Shown piece by piece: positions 1-10,195 of a stretch of 64,000 nt of DNA. Each line of letters opens with the position of its first letter. Positions within the stretch are counted from its first letter, which is position 1. The stretch comes from Vibrio sp. 10N (GTDB taxonomy: Bacteria > Pseudomonadota > Gammaproteobacteria > Enterobacterales > Vibrionaceae), in contig NZ_BTPM01000001.1 of NCBI RefSeq assembly GCF_036245475.1, positions 806,001 to 870,000 of the forward strand, in the 5' to 3' direction. The notes beneath the pieces were generated by a model that saw nothing but the letters and a program-made list of their open reading frames with translations, was not told the DNA's origin and searched no databases. A program made the position numbers and the translations under genes.

Positions 1-260
1 CGAAAGAGTTCAACACTCAGCGTGTAGAGTGTCTAGAGCTTGATAATTTGATGGAAACAGCCTTCTCGACTGCAGTCGCAGCAAACTACCGTACCGAGAG
101 TCGCGGTGCTCACGCTCGCTTTGATTACCCAGAGCGTGATGATGAGAACTGGCTATGTCACTCAATCTACAACCCTGAAACTGAGCAGATGTCGAAGCGT
201 GATGTCAACATGACCCCTGTTCACCGTGAAGCTTTCCCGCCGAAAGCACGTACGTACTAA
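1..260 (+). CDS. sdhA: Succinate dehydrogenase flavoprotein subunit, C-terminal end (partial)
   Basis: The frame is open from the first bases of the window, in frame with position 3, so this is the last ~85 residues of a gene that starts outside. The residues ([19 protein letters not shown] at the start, PPKARTY at the end) match the C-terminal helical and capping region of SdhA, the FAD subunit that oxidises succinate to fumarate in respiratory complex II on the inner face of the cytoplasmic membrane. It ends 15 bases before sdhB, as expected for an sdhCDAB operon. The FAD domain and catalytic residues lie outside the window. Confidence 0.95.
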   Translation, partial: KEFNTQRVECLELDNLMETAFSTAVAANYRTESRGAHARFDYPERDDENWLCHSIYNPETEQMSKRDVNMTPVHREAFPPKARTY

Positions 261-275
261 AGGGAGGACAATACT

Positions 276-986
276 ATGAAACTTAATTTCTCTCTTTACC
301 GTTACAATCCGGATGTAGATAACAAACCCTACATGAAAGACTACACCTTAGAGGTGGATGAAGGGTCGGACATGATGGTGCTTGATGCTCTAATACTATT
401 GAAAGAGCAAGACCCAACAATTTCGTTCCGTCGCTCTTGCCGTGAAGGTGTGTGTGGCTCTGATGGCTTGAACATGAATGGCAAAAATGGCCTTGCCTGT
501 ATAACACCGCTATCAGCGCTTGAGGGTGGCAAGATTGTCATTCGACCATTACCGGGACTTCCGGTGGTTCGAGACTTGATTGTCGACATGACTCAGTTTT
601 ATGATAACTACGCGAAAGTTAAGCCATTTCTTATCTCAGATGGAAATGTGCCACCGTCGCGTGAAAACCTGCAAATGCCTGAAGAACGTGCTCACCTTGA
701 TGGACTGTATGAGTGCATCATGTGTGCGTGTTGTACGACGTCTTGTCCATCTTTCTGGTGGAACCCAGACAAGTTTATTGGACCTGCAGGTCTTCTCGCT
801 GCGTATCGCTGGCTGATTGATAGTCGTGATACCGCAACGGATGAACGCTTATCAAATCTTGATGATGCGTTTAGTGTTTTCCGTTGTCACGGCATCATGA
901 ACTGTGTCAGTGTATGTCCTAAGGGACTCAACCCAACGAAAGCCATTGGTCATATCAAATCAATGCTTGTGAATCGTTCGGTGTAA
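276..986 (+). CDS. sdhB: Succinate dehydrogenase iron-sulfur subunit
   Basis: SdhB passes electrons from the SdhA flavin to ubiquinone through three Fe-S clusters. At 236 residues it is close to the E. coli protein (238). The N-terminal ferredoxin half shows the [2Fe-2S] cysteines in SCREGVCGSDG and in GLACITPL. The C-terminal half shows the [4Fe-4S] and [3Fe-4S] ligands in CIMCACCTTSCPS and CHGIMNCVSVCPKG. The ATG at 276 has a strong ribosome binding site (GGGAGGA) 7 bases upstream. It follows sdhA directly and is followed by sucA after ~100 bases with a hairpin between, the usual TCA supra-operon order. Confidence 0.98.
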   Translation: MKLNFSLYRYNPDVDNKPYMKDYTLEVDEGSDMMVLDALILLKEQDPTISFRRSCREGVCGSDGLNMNGKNGLACITPLSALEGGKIVIRPLPGLPVVRDLIVDMTQFYDNYAKVKPFLISDGNVPPSRENLQMPEERAHLDGLYECIMCACCTTSCPSFWWNPDKFIGPAGLLAAYRWLIDSRDTATDERLSNLDDAFSVFRCHGIMNCVSVCPKGLNPTKAIGHIKSMLVNRSV

Positions 987-1001
987 TAACAAATAAAAAT
1001 T

Positions 1002-1028
1002 GCCGACTCGACGTCCCGGAGAGTCGGC
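1002..1028 (+). other. Intra-operon hairpin between sdhB and sucA
   Basis: GCCGACTC (1002-1009) pairs perfectly with GAGTCGGC (1021-1028) around an 11-base loop. The following bases are TTCTTAT, not a clean T run, so it may be a partial terminator or an RNA-processing/stability hairpin that sets the ratio of sdh to suc expression. The role is inferred. Confidence 0.5.
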
Positions 1029-1085
1029 TTCTTATAGCTCGGCGTAGACCGAAGCATACGTGAAAACTACTGGTTAAGGGAAAAT

Positions 1086-3893
1086 ATGCACAATGGTGTG
1101 ATGAAGGCATGGCTCGAGTCTTCACACTTGGCAGGCGCCAATGCAACGTACGTAGAAGATCTCTACGAACTGTATCTAAGTGATCCCGATCAGGTAAGTG
1201 AGGAGTGGAGACGTGTATTTGATGGGCTGCCTGTGCAGCCTGATGTGGTGGAACAGCCGCATTCACGTGTCCGTGATTACTTCCGACGACTCGCTCAAGA
1301 AACAAAGCATTCAAGTGCTCAAGTAAGTGACCCCGAGGTCGATGCAAAACAAGTAAAAGTCCTACAGCTTATCAATGCTTACCGCTTCCGCGGGCATCAA
1401 GCTGCAAACCTGGACCCTCTAGGTTTATGGAAACGCCCAACGGTTGATGAGTTGGAGCCTGCGTTCCACTCGTTGACGGAAGATGATTTAGACGAAACGT
1501 TCAATGTCGGCTCTTTTGCGATTGGCCAAGACAGCATGACGCTTCGTGATCTTCATAAAGCTCTTCAAAAAACCTACTGTGGCTCAATCGGTGCAGAATA
1601 CATGCACATGACAAACACCGCTCAAAAACGTTGGATTCAGCAGCGTTTAGAGTCTGTGGTTGGCCAACCTTCCTTTGATATCGAACATAAACACACTTTC
1701 CTAGAAGAGCTGACTGCAGCAGAAGGTCTTGAGCGTTATCTTGGCGCGAAATTCCCAGGTGCAAAGCGTTTCTCTCTAGAAGGTGGTGACGCGCTAATCC
1801 CAATGACCAAAGAACTGATTCGCCATGCTGGTAGCCAAGGCATGCGTGAAGTGGTGATTGGTATGGCGCACCGTGGTCGTTTAAACATGTTGGTCAATGT
1901 CTTGGGTAAAAAACCACAGGACTTGTTCGATGAGTTTGCGGGCAAACACGATGAGACTTGGGGCACGGGTGATGTGAAATATCACCAAGGCTTCTCTGCC
2001 GACTTTGCAACACCAGGTGGTGATGTGCATTTAGCATTGGCATTTAACCCATCTCACCTAGAGATTGTAAACCCAGTAGTTATCGGCTCAGTACGTGCTC
2101 GTCAAGATCGCTTAGGCGACAAAGACGGTAGCATGGTACTGCCAATTACGATTCATGGTGACTCAGCCATTGCGGGTCAGGGTGTGGTACAAGAGACCTT
2201 TAATATGTCGCAAGCTCGCGGCTTTAAGGTTGGCGGTACGATTCGTATTGTGGTCAATAACCAAGTTGGTTTTACCACTTCAAACCCTCGCGATACTCGT
2301 TCAACCATGTACTGTACCGACATCGCTAAGATGGTTCAGGCACCAATTTTCCACGTCAATGCCGATGACCCAGAAGCCGTTGCTTTTGTTACGCAAATCG
2401 CGCTCGATTTCCGTAACGAGTTTGGTAAAGATGTGGTGATTGATCTGGTTTGTTACCGTCGCCATGGTCATAACGAAGCGGATGAGCCAAATGCGACTCA
2501 GCCTTTGATGTACCAAAAGATCAAAAAACACCCGACGCCTCGCAAATTGTATGCGGATGTCTTGATTGAGCGTGATGAAAGCGATATTGAAACTGCGACG
2601 CAGATGATCAATGAGTATCGTGATGCACTCGATCGTGGCGAAGTCGTGTGTAGAGAGTGGCGTCCTATGGCACTGCACTCAGTCGACTGGTCGCCATATC
2701 TCGGCCGTGACTGGGATGAAGAGTGGGGAGGCCAAGTTGGCACCGACCGTCTTGTCGGTCTTGGTAATAAGCTTGGTCAGTATCCAGAAAGCCACAAGCT
2801 GCAAAGCCGAGTTAACAAGCTGTACAACGACCGTGCGGCGATGATGAACGGTGAAAAGCTGATTGACTGGGGTATGGCCGAAACTCTGGCCTACGCGACC
2901 TTGCTTGATGACGGTAAACGTATTCGAATCTCAGGGCAGGACTCTGGTCGTGGTACGTTCTTCCACCGCCACTCAGTGCTGCATAACCAAGAAGACGCGA
3001 GTACCTATATCCCACTTTGTAACCTTCATGATAAACAAGGTCCGTTCCAAGTATTCGACTCCGTACTATCTGAAGAAGCGGTATTGGCGTTTGAATATGG
3101 CTATGCGACAGCTGAACCAAGTGGTTTAACTATTTGGGAAGCGCAGTTTGGTGACTTTGCTAACGGTGCTCAAGTGGTTATTGACCAGTTTATCTCATCT
3201 GGTGAGCAGAAGTGGGGCCGTCTATGTGGCCTAACGATGCTGTTACCACACGGTTATGAAGGTCAAGGTCCAGAGCACTCATCGGCTCGCTTGGAGCGTT
3301 ACCTCCAATTGTGTGCTGAGCAAAACATGCAGGTGGTGATCCCGTCTACACCAGCTCAGGTTTATCACATGATCCGTCGTCAGGTGGTTCGCCCGATGCG
3401 TCGTCCGCTTATCGTTATGTCGCCAAAATCGTTGCTAAGACATCCACTGTGTGTCTCTAGCATTGAAGATTTGTCTGAAGGTACGTTTGAACCGGCGATT
3501 GGTGAGATTGATGATCTGAAACCAGAAAACGTCAAACGCGTGGTGTTCTGCTCAGGTAAAGTCTATTTCGACCTACTCGAGCAACGTCGCAACAACGACC
3601 AAGAGGACGTTGCTATTGTGCGTATTGAACAGCTGTATCCATTCCCATTGGATGATGTAAAAGCCAAGATTGCTGAATACACCAATGCTCAAGATTTCAT
3701 TTGGTGTCAGGAAGAGCCTCAAAACCAAGGCGCTTGGTATTCAAGTCAACACAACTTCCGCGCGGCTATTCCTGCGGGCGCTGACTTGAAATACGCTGGT
3801 CGACCAGCATCTGCATCACCGGCAGTTGGTTATATGTCGGTACACTTGAAACAACAGAAAGCGTTAATTTCTGACGCGTTGACCCTAGATTAA
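1086..3893 (+). CDS. sucA: 2-oxoglutarate dehydrogenase E1 component
   Basis: This is the thiamine-diphosphate-dependent decarboxylase of the 2-oxoglutarate dehydrogenase complex, feeding succinyl groups to SucB. At 935 residues it is full length (E. coli 933). The N-terminal segment [20 protein letters not shown] is typical of SucA, the region [16 protein letters not shown] is a family signature, and the ThDP/Mg motif appears as GDSAIAGQG...[12 protein letters not shown]. It lies between sdhB and sucB, and sucB starts 29 bases downstream. The E3 component (Lpd) is not in the window, as is usual because it is shared with pyruvate dehydrogenase. A second in-frame ATG five codons in (MKAWLESS) could be an alternative start; the first ATG is preferred because of family length. 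Confidence 0.97.
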   Translation: MHNGVMKAWLESSHLAGANATYVEDLYELYLSDPDQVSEEWRRVFDGLPVQPDVVEQPHSRVRDYFRRLAQETKHSSAQVSDPEVDAKQVKVLQLINAYRFRGHQAANLDPLGLWKRPTVDELEPAFHSLTEDDLDETFNVGSFAIGQDSMTLRDLHKALQKTYCGSIGAEYMHMTNTAQKRWIQQRLESVVGQPSFDIEHKHTFLEELTAAEGLERYLGAKFPGAKRFSLEGGDALIPMTKELIRHAGSQGMREVVIGMAHRGRLNMLVNVLGKKPQDLFDEFAGKHDETWGTGDVKYHQGFSADFATPGGDVHLALAFNPSHLEIVNPVVIGSVRARQDRLGDKDGSMVLPITIHGDSAIAGQGVVQETFNMSQARGFKVGGTIRIVVNNQVGFTTSNPRDTRSTMYCTDIAKMVQAPIFHVNADDPEAVAFVTQIALDFRNEFGKDVVIDLVCYRRHGHNEADEPNATQPLMYQKIKKHPTPRKLYADVLIERDESDIETATQMINEYRDALDRGEVVCREWRPMALHSVDWSPYLGRDWDEEWGGQVGTDRLVGLGNKLGQYPESHKLQSRVNKLYNDRAAMMNGEKLIDWGMAETLAYATLLDDGKRIRISGQDSGRGTFFHRHSVLHNQEDASTYIPLCNLHDKQGPFQVFDSVLSEEAVLAFEYGYATAEPSGLTIWEAQFGDFANGAQVVIDQFISSGEQKWGRLCGLTMLLPHGYEGQGPEHSSARLERYLQLCAEQNMQVVIPSTPAQVYHMIRRQVVRPMRRPLIVMSPKSLLRHPLCVSSIEDLSEGTFEPAIGEIDDLKPENVKRVVFCSGKVYFDLLEQRRNNDQEDVAIVRIEQLYPFPLDDVKAKIAEYTNAQDFIWCQEEPQNQGAWYSSQHNFRAAIPAGADLKYAGRPASASPAVGYMSVHLKQQKALISDALTLD

Positions 3894-3922
3894 GAACTAG
3901 AAGAAAAAAGGAAGAAACAGAT

Positions 3923-5128
3923 ATGACTATTGAAATTCTGGTTCCAGACTTACCTGAATCAGTTGCAGACGCGACAGTTGCAACTTGGCACAAGAAACCA
4001 GGCGAAGCGGTAGCGCGTGATGAAGTTATCGTTGATATCGAAACCGATAAAGTTGTGCTTGAAGTACCAGCACCAGAAGAAGGTGTTCTTGAGGAGATTG
4101 TCCAAGAAGAAGGCGCAACAGTTCTGTCTAAACAGCTGATTGCTAAGCTTAAGCCAGGTGCTGTTGCAGGTGAACCAACAACAGACACTACGGAATCTAC
4201 CGAAGCTTCTCCAGACAAGCGTCACAAAGCGGCACTGACTGAAGAGTCAAATGACGCACTGAGCCCAGCGGTTCGTCGCTTGTTGGCTGAGAACGACTTA
4301 ACGGCAGCAGACGTGAAAGGCACGGGTGTTGGCGGTCGTATTACTCGTGAAGACATTGAAGCACACTTGGCGGCAGCGAAAGCGGCTCCGAAGGCGGAAG
4401 CGGATGCTCCGGTGACTCCAGTACTGGCACGCAGCCAGAAACGTGTGCCTATGACTCGTCTACGTAAGCGTGTTGCTGAGCGTCTACTTGAGGCTAAGAA
4501 CAGCACAGCAATGCTAACCACGTTTAACGAAGTGAACATGAAGCCAATCATGGATCTTCGTAAACAGTACAAAGATCAGTTCGAAGAGCGTCATGGTACT
4601 CGCCTTGGTTTCATGTCTTTCTACGTGAAAGCTGTGACGGAAGCGCTAAAACGTTTCCCAGAGGTAAATGCGTCTATCGACGGTGATGACATCGTCTACC
4701 ACAACTATTTTGATATCAGCATGGCGGTTTCAACGCCACGCGGCTTGGTAACTCCAGTCCTGAAAGATTGTGATTCACTGGGTTTTGCTGATATCGAGAA
4801 AGGCATCAAAGAACTCGCGATCAAAGGTCGTGATGGCAAACTAACCGTTGAAGAGTTAACGGGTGGTAACTTCACCATCACGAACGGTGGCGTGTTCGGC
4901 TCATTGATGTCTACGCCAATCATTAACCCACCACAAGCGGCTATCTTGGGTATGCATAAGATCCAAGAGCGTCCAATGGCGGTTGATGGCAAGGTAGAGA
5001 TCCTACCAATGATGTATCTAGCACTATCCTACGACCACCGTTTGATCGATGGTCGTGAATCAGTAGGCTTCTTAGTGACTATCAAAGAACTACTGGAAGA
5101 CCCAGCACGCTTGCTACTGGATGTGTAA
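3923..5128 (+). CDS. sucB: 2-oxoglutarate dehydrogenase E2, dihydrolipoyl succinyltransferase
   Basis: E2 core of the 2-oxoglutarate dehydrogenase complex; it transfers succinyl from lipoamide to CoA. The 401 residues show the three expected parts: an N-terminal lipoyl domain (~1-75) with the lipoylated lysine in [13 protein letters not shown], an E1/E3-binding domain (~112-148, [13 protein letters not shown]...GRITREDI), and a C-terminal catalytic domain ending with the active-site motif [11 protein letters not shown]. An Ala/Pro/Glu-rich linker ([18 protein letters not shown]) separates the last two. It follows sucA by 29 bases with an AAAAAAGGAAGAAA-type ribosome binding site. Confidence 0.97.
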   Translation: MTIEILVPDLPESVADATVATWHKKPGEAVARDEVIVDIETDKVVLEVPAPEEGVLEEIVQEEGATVLSKQLIAKLKPGAVAGEPTTDTTESTEASPDKRHKAALTEESNDALSPAVRRLLAENDLTAADVKGTGVGGRITREDIEAHLAAAKAAPKAEADAPVTPVLARSQKRVPMTRLRKRVAERLLEAKNSTAMLTTFNEVNMKPIMDLRKQYKDQFEERHGTRLGFMSFYVKAVTEALKRFPEVNASIDGDDIVYHNYFDISMAVSTPRGLVTPVLKDCDSLGFADIEKGIKELAIKGRDGKLTVEELTGGNFTITNGGVFGSLMSTPIINPPQAAILGMHKIQERPMAVDGKVEILPMMYLALSYDHRLIDGRESVGFLVTIKELLEDPARLLLDV

Positions 5129-5145
5129 CCAAGCGTTGCTTTTTG

Positions 5146-5203
5146 TTTTGGATGTATAGACGTCCAAAATAAATGGAGCTAGACTAGCTCAACGTCTAGC
5201 TCC
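5146..5203 (+). other. Two successive hairpins between sucB and sucC
   Basis: The 185-base sucB-sucC gap has no gene. Hairpin one pairs 5146-5154 with 5161-5169 (TTTTGGATG / CGTCCAAAA, one wobble). Hairpin two pairs GGAGCTAGAC (5175-5184) with GTCTAGCTCC (5194-5203), perfect over 10 bp. Neither is followed by a T run, so these look like RNA processing or partial-termination signals inside the sdh-suc operon. The role is inferred. Confidence 0.5.
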
Positions 5204-5314
5204 TTAGTAAGCCCTTAAGAGGCGACTCTAACGAGTACTCCTACAGACGTATTACCGACTCTCGGTATATGGAAATAAAAAATCCCTCAGGGATATAACA
5301 AATGGAATCGCACA

Positions 5315-6481
5315 ATGAATTTGCATGAATATCAAGCCAAACAGCTGTTTGCAGAATTCGGATTGCCTGTACCAGAAGGCTACGCATGTGACACCCCACA
5401 GGAAGCGTTCGAAGCTGCTGGTCGTATCAGTACTGAAAAGAAAGTAGTTAAATGTCAGGTTCACGCTGGTGGCCGCGGTAAAGCGGGCGGTGTGGAACTT
5501 CACGACACCAAAGATGGTGTAAAAGAATTTGCTCAGAAGTGGCTAGGTAAAAACCTAGTGACTTACCAAACAGATGCGAATGGTCAACCAGTGACTAAAA
5601 TCCTAGTTGAAGAAGCATCTAACATCGCTAACGAGCTGTACCTTGGTGCAGTGGTTGACCGCGCAACACGTCGTATCGTGTTTATGGCATCAACAGAAGG
5701 TGGTGTTGAGATTGAAAAAGTGGCGGAAGAAACGCCGGAGCTGATTCATAAAGCGGCGATTGATCCACTTGTTGGCCCACAGGCTTACCAAGGCCGTGAG
5801 CTTGCGTTCAAGCTAGGTCTTGAAGGCGACCAAATTAAGCAGTTTGTAAAAATCTTCATGGGTCTAGGCAACATGTTTGCCCAGTACGACCTTGCACTGC
5901 TAGAGATCAACCCACTGGTTATTACAGGCGAAGGCAATCTTTTATGTCTTGATGGTAAAATTAACATCGATTCAAACGCACTCTACCGCCAGCCTAAACT
6001 TCGTGAAATGCACGATCCGTCTCAAGAAGATGAGCGTGAAGCGCATGCAGCGCAGTGGGAACTTAACTACGTTGCACTAGATGGCAACATCGGCTGTATG
6101 GTAAACGGTGCGGGCCTTGCAATGGGTACAATGGACATCGTAAACCTACACGGTGGTCAACCTGCAAACTTCCTTGATGTAGGTGGTGGCGCAACTAAGG
6201 AACGTGTAACAGAAGCGTTCAAGATCATTCTATCGGACAGCAACGTGAAAGCCGTACTGGTTAATATCTTCGGTGGTATCGTACGTTGTGACCTAATTGC
6301 AGACGGCATCATTGGTGCGGTTGAAGAGGTCGGTGTTGAAGTACCGGTTGTGGTTCGTCTAGAAGGTAACAATGCGCCTCTAGGCTCACAAAAACTCGCG
6401 GAAAGTGGTCTTAATATTATTGCTGCAAGCTCGCTAACAGAAGCAGCGGAAAAAGTAGTTGCTGCAGCGGAGGGCAAATAA
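5315..6481 (+). CDS. sucC: Succinyl-CoA synthetase (ADP-forming) beta subunit
   Basis: Catalyses, with SucD, succinyl-CoA + ADP + Pi to succinate + CoA + ATP. The 388 residues equal the E. coli length. The start [20 protein letters not shown] is the family N-terminus leading into the ATP-grasp domain (~1-240), with nucleotide-binding segment [15 protein letters not shown] and metal-binding stretch [10 protein letters not shown]. The C-terminal ligase domain contains [13 protein letters not shown] and FGGIVRCD. The stop codon overlaps the sucD start by one base (TAATG), so the two subunits are translationally coupled. Confidence 0.98.
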   Translation: MNLHEYQAKQLFAEFGLPVPEGYACDTPQEAFEAAGRISTEKKVVKCQVHAGGRGKAGGVELHDTKDGVKEFAQKWLGKNLVTYQTDANGQPVTKILVEEASNIANELYLGAVVDRATRRIVFMASTEGGVEIEKVAEETPELIHKAAIDPLVGPQAYQGRELAFKLGLEGDQIKQFVKIFMGLGNMFAQYDLALLEINPLVITGEGNLLCLDGKINIDSNALYRQPKLREMHDPSQEDEREAHAAQWELNYVALDGNIGCMVNGAGLAMGTMDIVNLHGGQPANFLDVGGGATKERVTEAFKIILSDSNVKAVLVNIFGGIVRCDLIADGIIGAVEEVGVEVPVVVRLEGNNAPLGSQKLAESGLNIIAASSLTEAAEKVVAAAEGK

Positions 6482-7353
6482 TGTCTGTACTAATTAATAA
6501 AGATACAAAAGTTATCTGCCAAGGCTTCACTGGTGGTCAAGGTACGTTCCACTCAGAGCAAGCGATCGCTTACGGCACACAAATGGTCGGCGGCGTTTCT
6601 CCTGGCAAAGGTGGTCAAACTCACCTTGGTTTGCCGGTGTTCAACACGGTACGCGAAGCGGTTGAAGAGACAGGTGCAACAGCGTCAGTTATCTATGTTC
6701 CAGCACCTTTCTGTAAAGATGCGATTCTTGAAGCGATTGATGCGGGTATCAAGCTTATCGTTACTATCACTGAAGGTATTCCTACACTTGATCTTCTAGA
6801 CGTTAAAGTGCGTCTAGATGAAGCTGGTGTTGTGATGATTGGTCCAAACTGTCCAGGCGTTATCACTCCTGACGAGTGTAAGATCGGTATCATGCCTGGT
6901 CATATCCACAAGAAAGGTAAAGTGGGCATCGTATCTCGCTCAGGTACGCTGACATACGAAGCGGTTAAGCAAACAACAGATGAAGGCTTTGGTCAGTCTA
7001 CATGTGTTGGTATCGGTGGTGACCCAATCCCAGGTTCAAACTTCATCGATATTCTGAAGTTGTTCGAGCAAGATCCTGAGACTGAAGCGATCGTTATGAT
7101 TGGTGAGATCGGTGGTACTGCGGAAGAAGAAGCTGCGGCGTTTATCAAAGAAAACGTCACTAAGCCGGTTGTCTCTTACATCGCAGGTGTGACAGCGCCT
7201 CCAGGTAAGCGTATGGGTCACGCTGGTGCGATTATCTCTGGTGGTAAAGGCACTGCAGAAGACAAGTTCGCTGCACTAGAGGCTGCGGGTGTTAAGACAG
7301 TGAAGAGCCTTGCTGACATCGGTAAAGGTCTACGAGAAATTACTGGTTGGTAA
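6481..7353 (+). CDS. sucD: Succinyl-CoA synthetase alpha subunit
   Basis: The 290-residue alpha subunit binds CoA and carries the phosphohistidine intermediate. An N-terminal Rossmann CoA-binding domain ([16 protein letters not shown]) is followed by a ligase domain; the active-site histidine lies in [15 protein letters not shown] near residue 247. Length and motifs match E. coli SucD. It is the last gene of the sdh-suc operon and is followed by a strong intrinsic terminator about 30 bases downstream. Confidence 0.98.
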   Translation: MSVLINKDTKVICQGFTGGQGTFHSEQAIAYGTQMVGGVSPGKGGQTHLGLPVFNTVREAVEETGATASVIYVPAPFCKDAILEAIDAGIKLIVTITEGIPTLDLLDVKVRLDEAGVVMIGPNCPGVITPDECKIGIMPGHIHKKGKVGIVSRSGTLTYEAVKQTTDEGFGQSTCVGIGGDPIPGSNFIDILKLFEQDPETEAIVMIGEIGGTAEEEAAAFIKENVTKPVVSYIAGVTAPPGKRMGHAGAIISGGKGTAEDKFAALEAAGVKTVKSLADIGKGLREITGW

Positions 7354-7383
7354 TGACTCGACATTAACCGTTTGTATTTAAAC

Positions 7384-7416
7384 AAAAGCTCCGGTCTAAC
7401 GATCGGAGCTTTTTTG
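7384..7416 (+). terminator. Intrinsic terminator of the sdh-suc operon
   Basis: AAAAGCTCCG (7384-7393) pairs with CGGAGCTTTT (7404-7413) around a 10-base loop and runs into a T tract. The A-rich left arm gives U residues on the minus strand too, so it may also serve the convergent znuB. Confidence 0.9.
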
Positions 7417-7433
7417 TTTGGGTTAGCTAAAGT

Positions 7434-8219
7434 CTAGTCACGTGATGGAACGAGCTGGGCGAGCAAGAAAAAGCCTGCTGCGCTAATCACCACTGATGGT
7501 CCAGCTGGAGTGTCATAGAACCAAGACAGACTTAGGCCGCAGAATACCGAGATAATACCGATTGCAGAGGCCGTGAAGGCCATTTGCTCCGGCGTGGTGG
7601 TAAACTTACGTGCGGTCGCTGCTGGGATGATAAGTAGTGAGGTCATGATAAGCGCCCCGACAAATTTCATACCGAGCGCAATCACTAAACCAACCATAAG
7701 CATGATGACCAAACGCATTAAGTCGACATTCACGCCTTCGACAGCGGCAAGATCTTCGTTAACCGTTGTAGAAAGTAGTGGTCGCCAAAATACAAATAGC
7801 AGAGCGCCGATTAGGGTAACACCCGCATAAATGTAGATCAGGTCGGTCGGAGACACCGCTAATAGGTCGCCAAATAAGTAACTCATCAGGTCAACGCGCA
7901 CATTGTCTAAGAAACTCACCGCCACTAAGCCGAGCGACAGAGCACTGTGTGCAAGGATGCCAAGTAGTGTGTCGGTGGCAACAAGCTGTTGTTTTTGCAA
8001 AGTAACGAGAATGACAGCCAAGGCCATGCAACAGATGACTAGAGCAAGGTAGAGGTTGATATCAAACAAGAACCCGAGTGCCAGCCCCATCAGTGAGGCG
8101 TGAGCGAGTGTATCGCCAAAGTACGCCATTCTGCGCCAAACCACGAAAGAGCCGAGTGGGCCGGCAATTAGAGCGATACCGATGCCAGCGATAATGGATG
8201 GAAGCAAAAACTCAATCAT
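7434..8219 (-). CDS. znuB: Zinc ABC transporter, membrane permease
   Basis: Permease of the ZnuABC high-affinity zinc importer in the cytoplasmic membrane. The protein is almost entirely hydrophobic, with about eight membrane segments, and begins [20 protein letters not shown], followed by the ZnuB signature [19 protein letters not shown] chose the ATG at 8219 (261 residues, as in E. coli) over an upstream in-frame start because the extra 14 residues have no family counterpart. It overlaps the 3' end of znuC by 8 bases, so the pair is translationally coupled. Confidence 0.95.
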   Translation of the reverse strand: MIEFLLPSIIAGIGIALIAGPLGSFVVWRRMAYFGDTLAHASLMGLALGFLFDINLYLALVICCMALAVILVTLQKQQLVATDTLLGILAHSALSLGLVAVSFLDNVRVDLMSYLFGDLLAVSPTDLIYIYAGVTLIGALLFVFWRPLLSTTVNEDLAAVEGVNVDLMRLVIMLMVGLVIALGMKFVGALIMTSLLIIPAATARKFTTTPEQMAFTASAIGIISVFCGLSLSWFYDTPAGPSVVISAAGFFLLAQLVPSRD

Positions 8220-9000
8220 GATGCGAGTGCCCATGTTTATGATGTGAACATTGTGCAGCACTGCCTTCTACAGGATCGCCTGCTAAGTCATGATGATGAT
8301 GGACGTGCTGATGTTGATAGAAGGCCAGTGTTTCTTGGGTCGCACTGCCAAATAGCGCCATATACGAAGGGTGGCGACTGACAGTCTGTGGCGTTCCCTG
8401 GCAGCAAATATGATGGTGAAGACAGATGACATTATCTGACTTAGCCATGACTAAATGCAGGTCGTGAGAAACCATAAATACTGCGCAGTTGAATCGATGC
8501 CTTAGTGTATCGATAAGCTCGTACAGATCGATTTGGCCTTGAACATCGACTCCTTGCGCTGGCTCATCAAGAACCAGAATATCAGGTCGATGCAGTAGAG
8601 CGCGCGCAAGCAGCACGCGCTGAGTTTCGCCGCCAGATAACTGGTGCATATTACTGGAAATTAGATGCTCGGCACCGACCAGTTTCAGGGCGTCTAGCCG
8701 CTCTTGGGCACTGTATTTTCCTGCAAGTGCAAGAAAGCGCTCGACGTTCAATGGTAAAGAATCGTTGAGCTTAAGCTTTTGAGGAACATAGCCAACCCTG
8801 AGTTTGTTTGCTCGGCGAATCGCGCCTTTGTAGCGTTTTTGTAACCCAAGAATGACTTTGACTAAGGTTGATTTGCCAGCACCATTTGGGCCGATGAGAG
8901 TTAAAATCTCCCCGCGGCTAATGGTTAGGCTAATGTTATCTAGAACCTTACGTTTACTGAACTCAACCGAGACTTGGTCGAGTGTAATCAGTTCGGACAT
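8212..9000 (-). CDS. znuC: Zinc ABC transporter, ATP-binding protein
   Basis: The 262-residue ATPase powers ZnuB. Walker A is GPNGAGKST (~38-46), the ABC signature is [15 protein letters not shown], and Walker B is [12 protein letters not shown]. The C-terminus carries a histidine-rich tail ([10 protein letters not shown] and [11 protein letters not shown]) that may bind zinc; such tails occur in some ZnuC proteins. It is divergent from znuA, sharing the 80-base regulatory gap that contains the Zur-like palindrome. Confidence 0.95.
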   Translation of the reverse strand: MSELITLDQVSVEFSKRKVLDNISLTISRGEILTLIGPNGAGKSTLVKVILGLQKRYKGAIRRANKLRVGYVPQKLKLNDSLPLNVERFLALAGKYSAQERLDALKLVGAEHLISSNMHQLSGGETQRVLLARALLHRPDILVLDEPAQGVDVQGQIDLYELIDTLRHRFNCAVFMVSHDLHLVMAKSDNVICLHHHICCQGTPQTVSRHPSYMALFGSATQETLAFYQHQHVHHHHDLAGDPVEGSAAQCSHHKHGHSHHD

Positions 9001-9026
9001 GAATAGAACTCATTTGCAATTACGTC

Positions 9027-9044
9027 GTGTTATAATGTAACATC
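9027..9044. promoter_or_regulatory. Zur-like operator between znuC and znuA
   Basis: The sequence GTGTTATAATGTAACATC holds the near-perfect palindrome TGTTATAATGTAACA, which resembles the gamma-proteobacterial Zur box (GTTATA-n-TATAAC type). It sits exactly in the divergent znuCB/znuA gap, where Zur represses both units in E. coli. The call is by motif and position. Confidence 0.7.
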
Positions 9045-9080
9045 TTGAACTATTCCAAGCCAGAAGGATTTTTAAGCCCC

Positions 9081-9965
9081 ATGTATCGTTACATTCCAGT
9101 TGTAGCCCTTACTTCGCTGCTTTCGTTTCAAGCGCAAGCGTTGCAAGTGCTGAATAGTATAAAGCCTTTTGAGATGATCTCCCATGAGTTGATCATTGAA
9201 GGGCAGTCTACCTCGTCGATTCTGAACGCGAACGCTTCTCCTCATGACTATGCGCTTAAGCCGTCAGATGTGAAAAAAATCCGCGGTAGTGATGTCGTGG
9301 TGTGGTTTGGTGATGATCTAGAAAGCTTTCTGGCTAAGTCAGTAGAAGGCAACCCTAACTCACTCGCAATACAAGATATTGAAGGTCTTGCTCTAAGGGA
9401 GTTTGGTGGCGACGGCGATGATCATGGGCATGAAGGTCACGACCACGGCAGTTACGATCCACACGTGTGGTTGGGGCCTGAGCAAAGCCGCCAGGTCGCG
9501 CGTACGATTTCTGCCAAGCTTCAAACGATTGACCCAGACAATCAAGCGGCTTATCAAGACAAGCTGAAGACTTTTGAAGCTAAACTTGATCAAACGATCA
9601 ACGAAGTCCAGACGATGCTTGGTCCGATTAAAAGCCAAGGTTACTATGTGTTCCATGACGCATATGGCTACTATGAAGAGTTTTTTGCTCTGAACAACCT
9701 AGGCCACTTTACCGTGAGTCCTGAGCGTAAACCTGGTGCTAAGACATTGATTTCAATAAAAACCACCTTGCGTGAACAGCAGGTCAAGTGTGTGTTTGCG
9801 GAGCCGCAATTCACGCCAGCGGTTGTGAACTCTGTGACCCGAGGGACGGGTACCAAAGTTGGGCAGCTTGACCCATTAGGTAGCGACATCGTAGTTGAAG
9901 ATGGAAGTTACTTTACGTTCATAAAATCAATGGCTTACAGCTTTAACGATTGCTTGGCACAATAA
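9081..9965 (+). CDS. znuA: Zinc ABC transporter, periplasmic zinc-binding protein
   Basis: Periplasmic receptor that captures Zn2+ and hands it to ZnuB. The chosen ATG at 9081 gives 294 residues with a signal peptide (MYRYIPVVALTSLLSFQAQA); an upstream TTG would add a charged stretch ahead of it, and AGAAGGA lies ~12 bases before the ATG. Zinc ligands are visible: the histidine in NASPHDYALKP, the histidine in YVFHDAYGYYE, and a central metal loop DDHGHEGHDHGSYDPHVWLG. Two C-terminal cysteines (KCVFAEPQF, FNDCLAQ) fit the disulfide seen in ZnuA. Confidence 0.95.
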   Translation: MYRYIPVVALTSLLSFQAQALQVLNSIKPFEMISHELIIEGQSTSSILNANASPHDYALKPSDVKKIRGSDVVVWFGDDLESFLAKSVEGNPNSLAIQDIEGLALREFGGDGDDHGHEGHDHGSYDPHVWLGPEQSRQVARTISAKLQTIDPDNQAAYQDKLKTFEAKLDQTINEVQTMLGPIKSQGYYVFHDAYGYYEEFFALNNLGHFTVSPERKPGAKTLISIKTTLREQQVKCVFAEPQFTPAVVNSVTRGTGTKVGQLDPLGSDIVVEDGSYFTFIKSMAYSFNDCLAQ

Positions 9966-10195
9966 ACTCTGAACGGGCGAAACTCAATATGAATATCGAG
10001 TATTTCATTGGTGTTCACTTGGGTTTTGCCTGTGATCGATGAGTCATTTAGATGGTTAGTTTCACCTTTTTCCTTTCATAACCCAGATAAATCCAGTAAA
10101 TTTACGATAATTATCGCCGCAAATTAACTGGGTTGCTTTTGACGTATTCTTTTTCTCTTTCACACTGCTCTGTTGTCACTGCTTGCTCTAAAGCA

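Noticed and set aside
955..1347. Minus-strand open frame of 130 codons over sdhB-sucA
   Set aside because: It overlaps two certain plus-strand genes and shows no family likeness.
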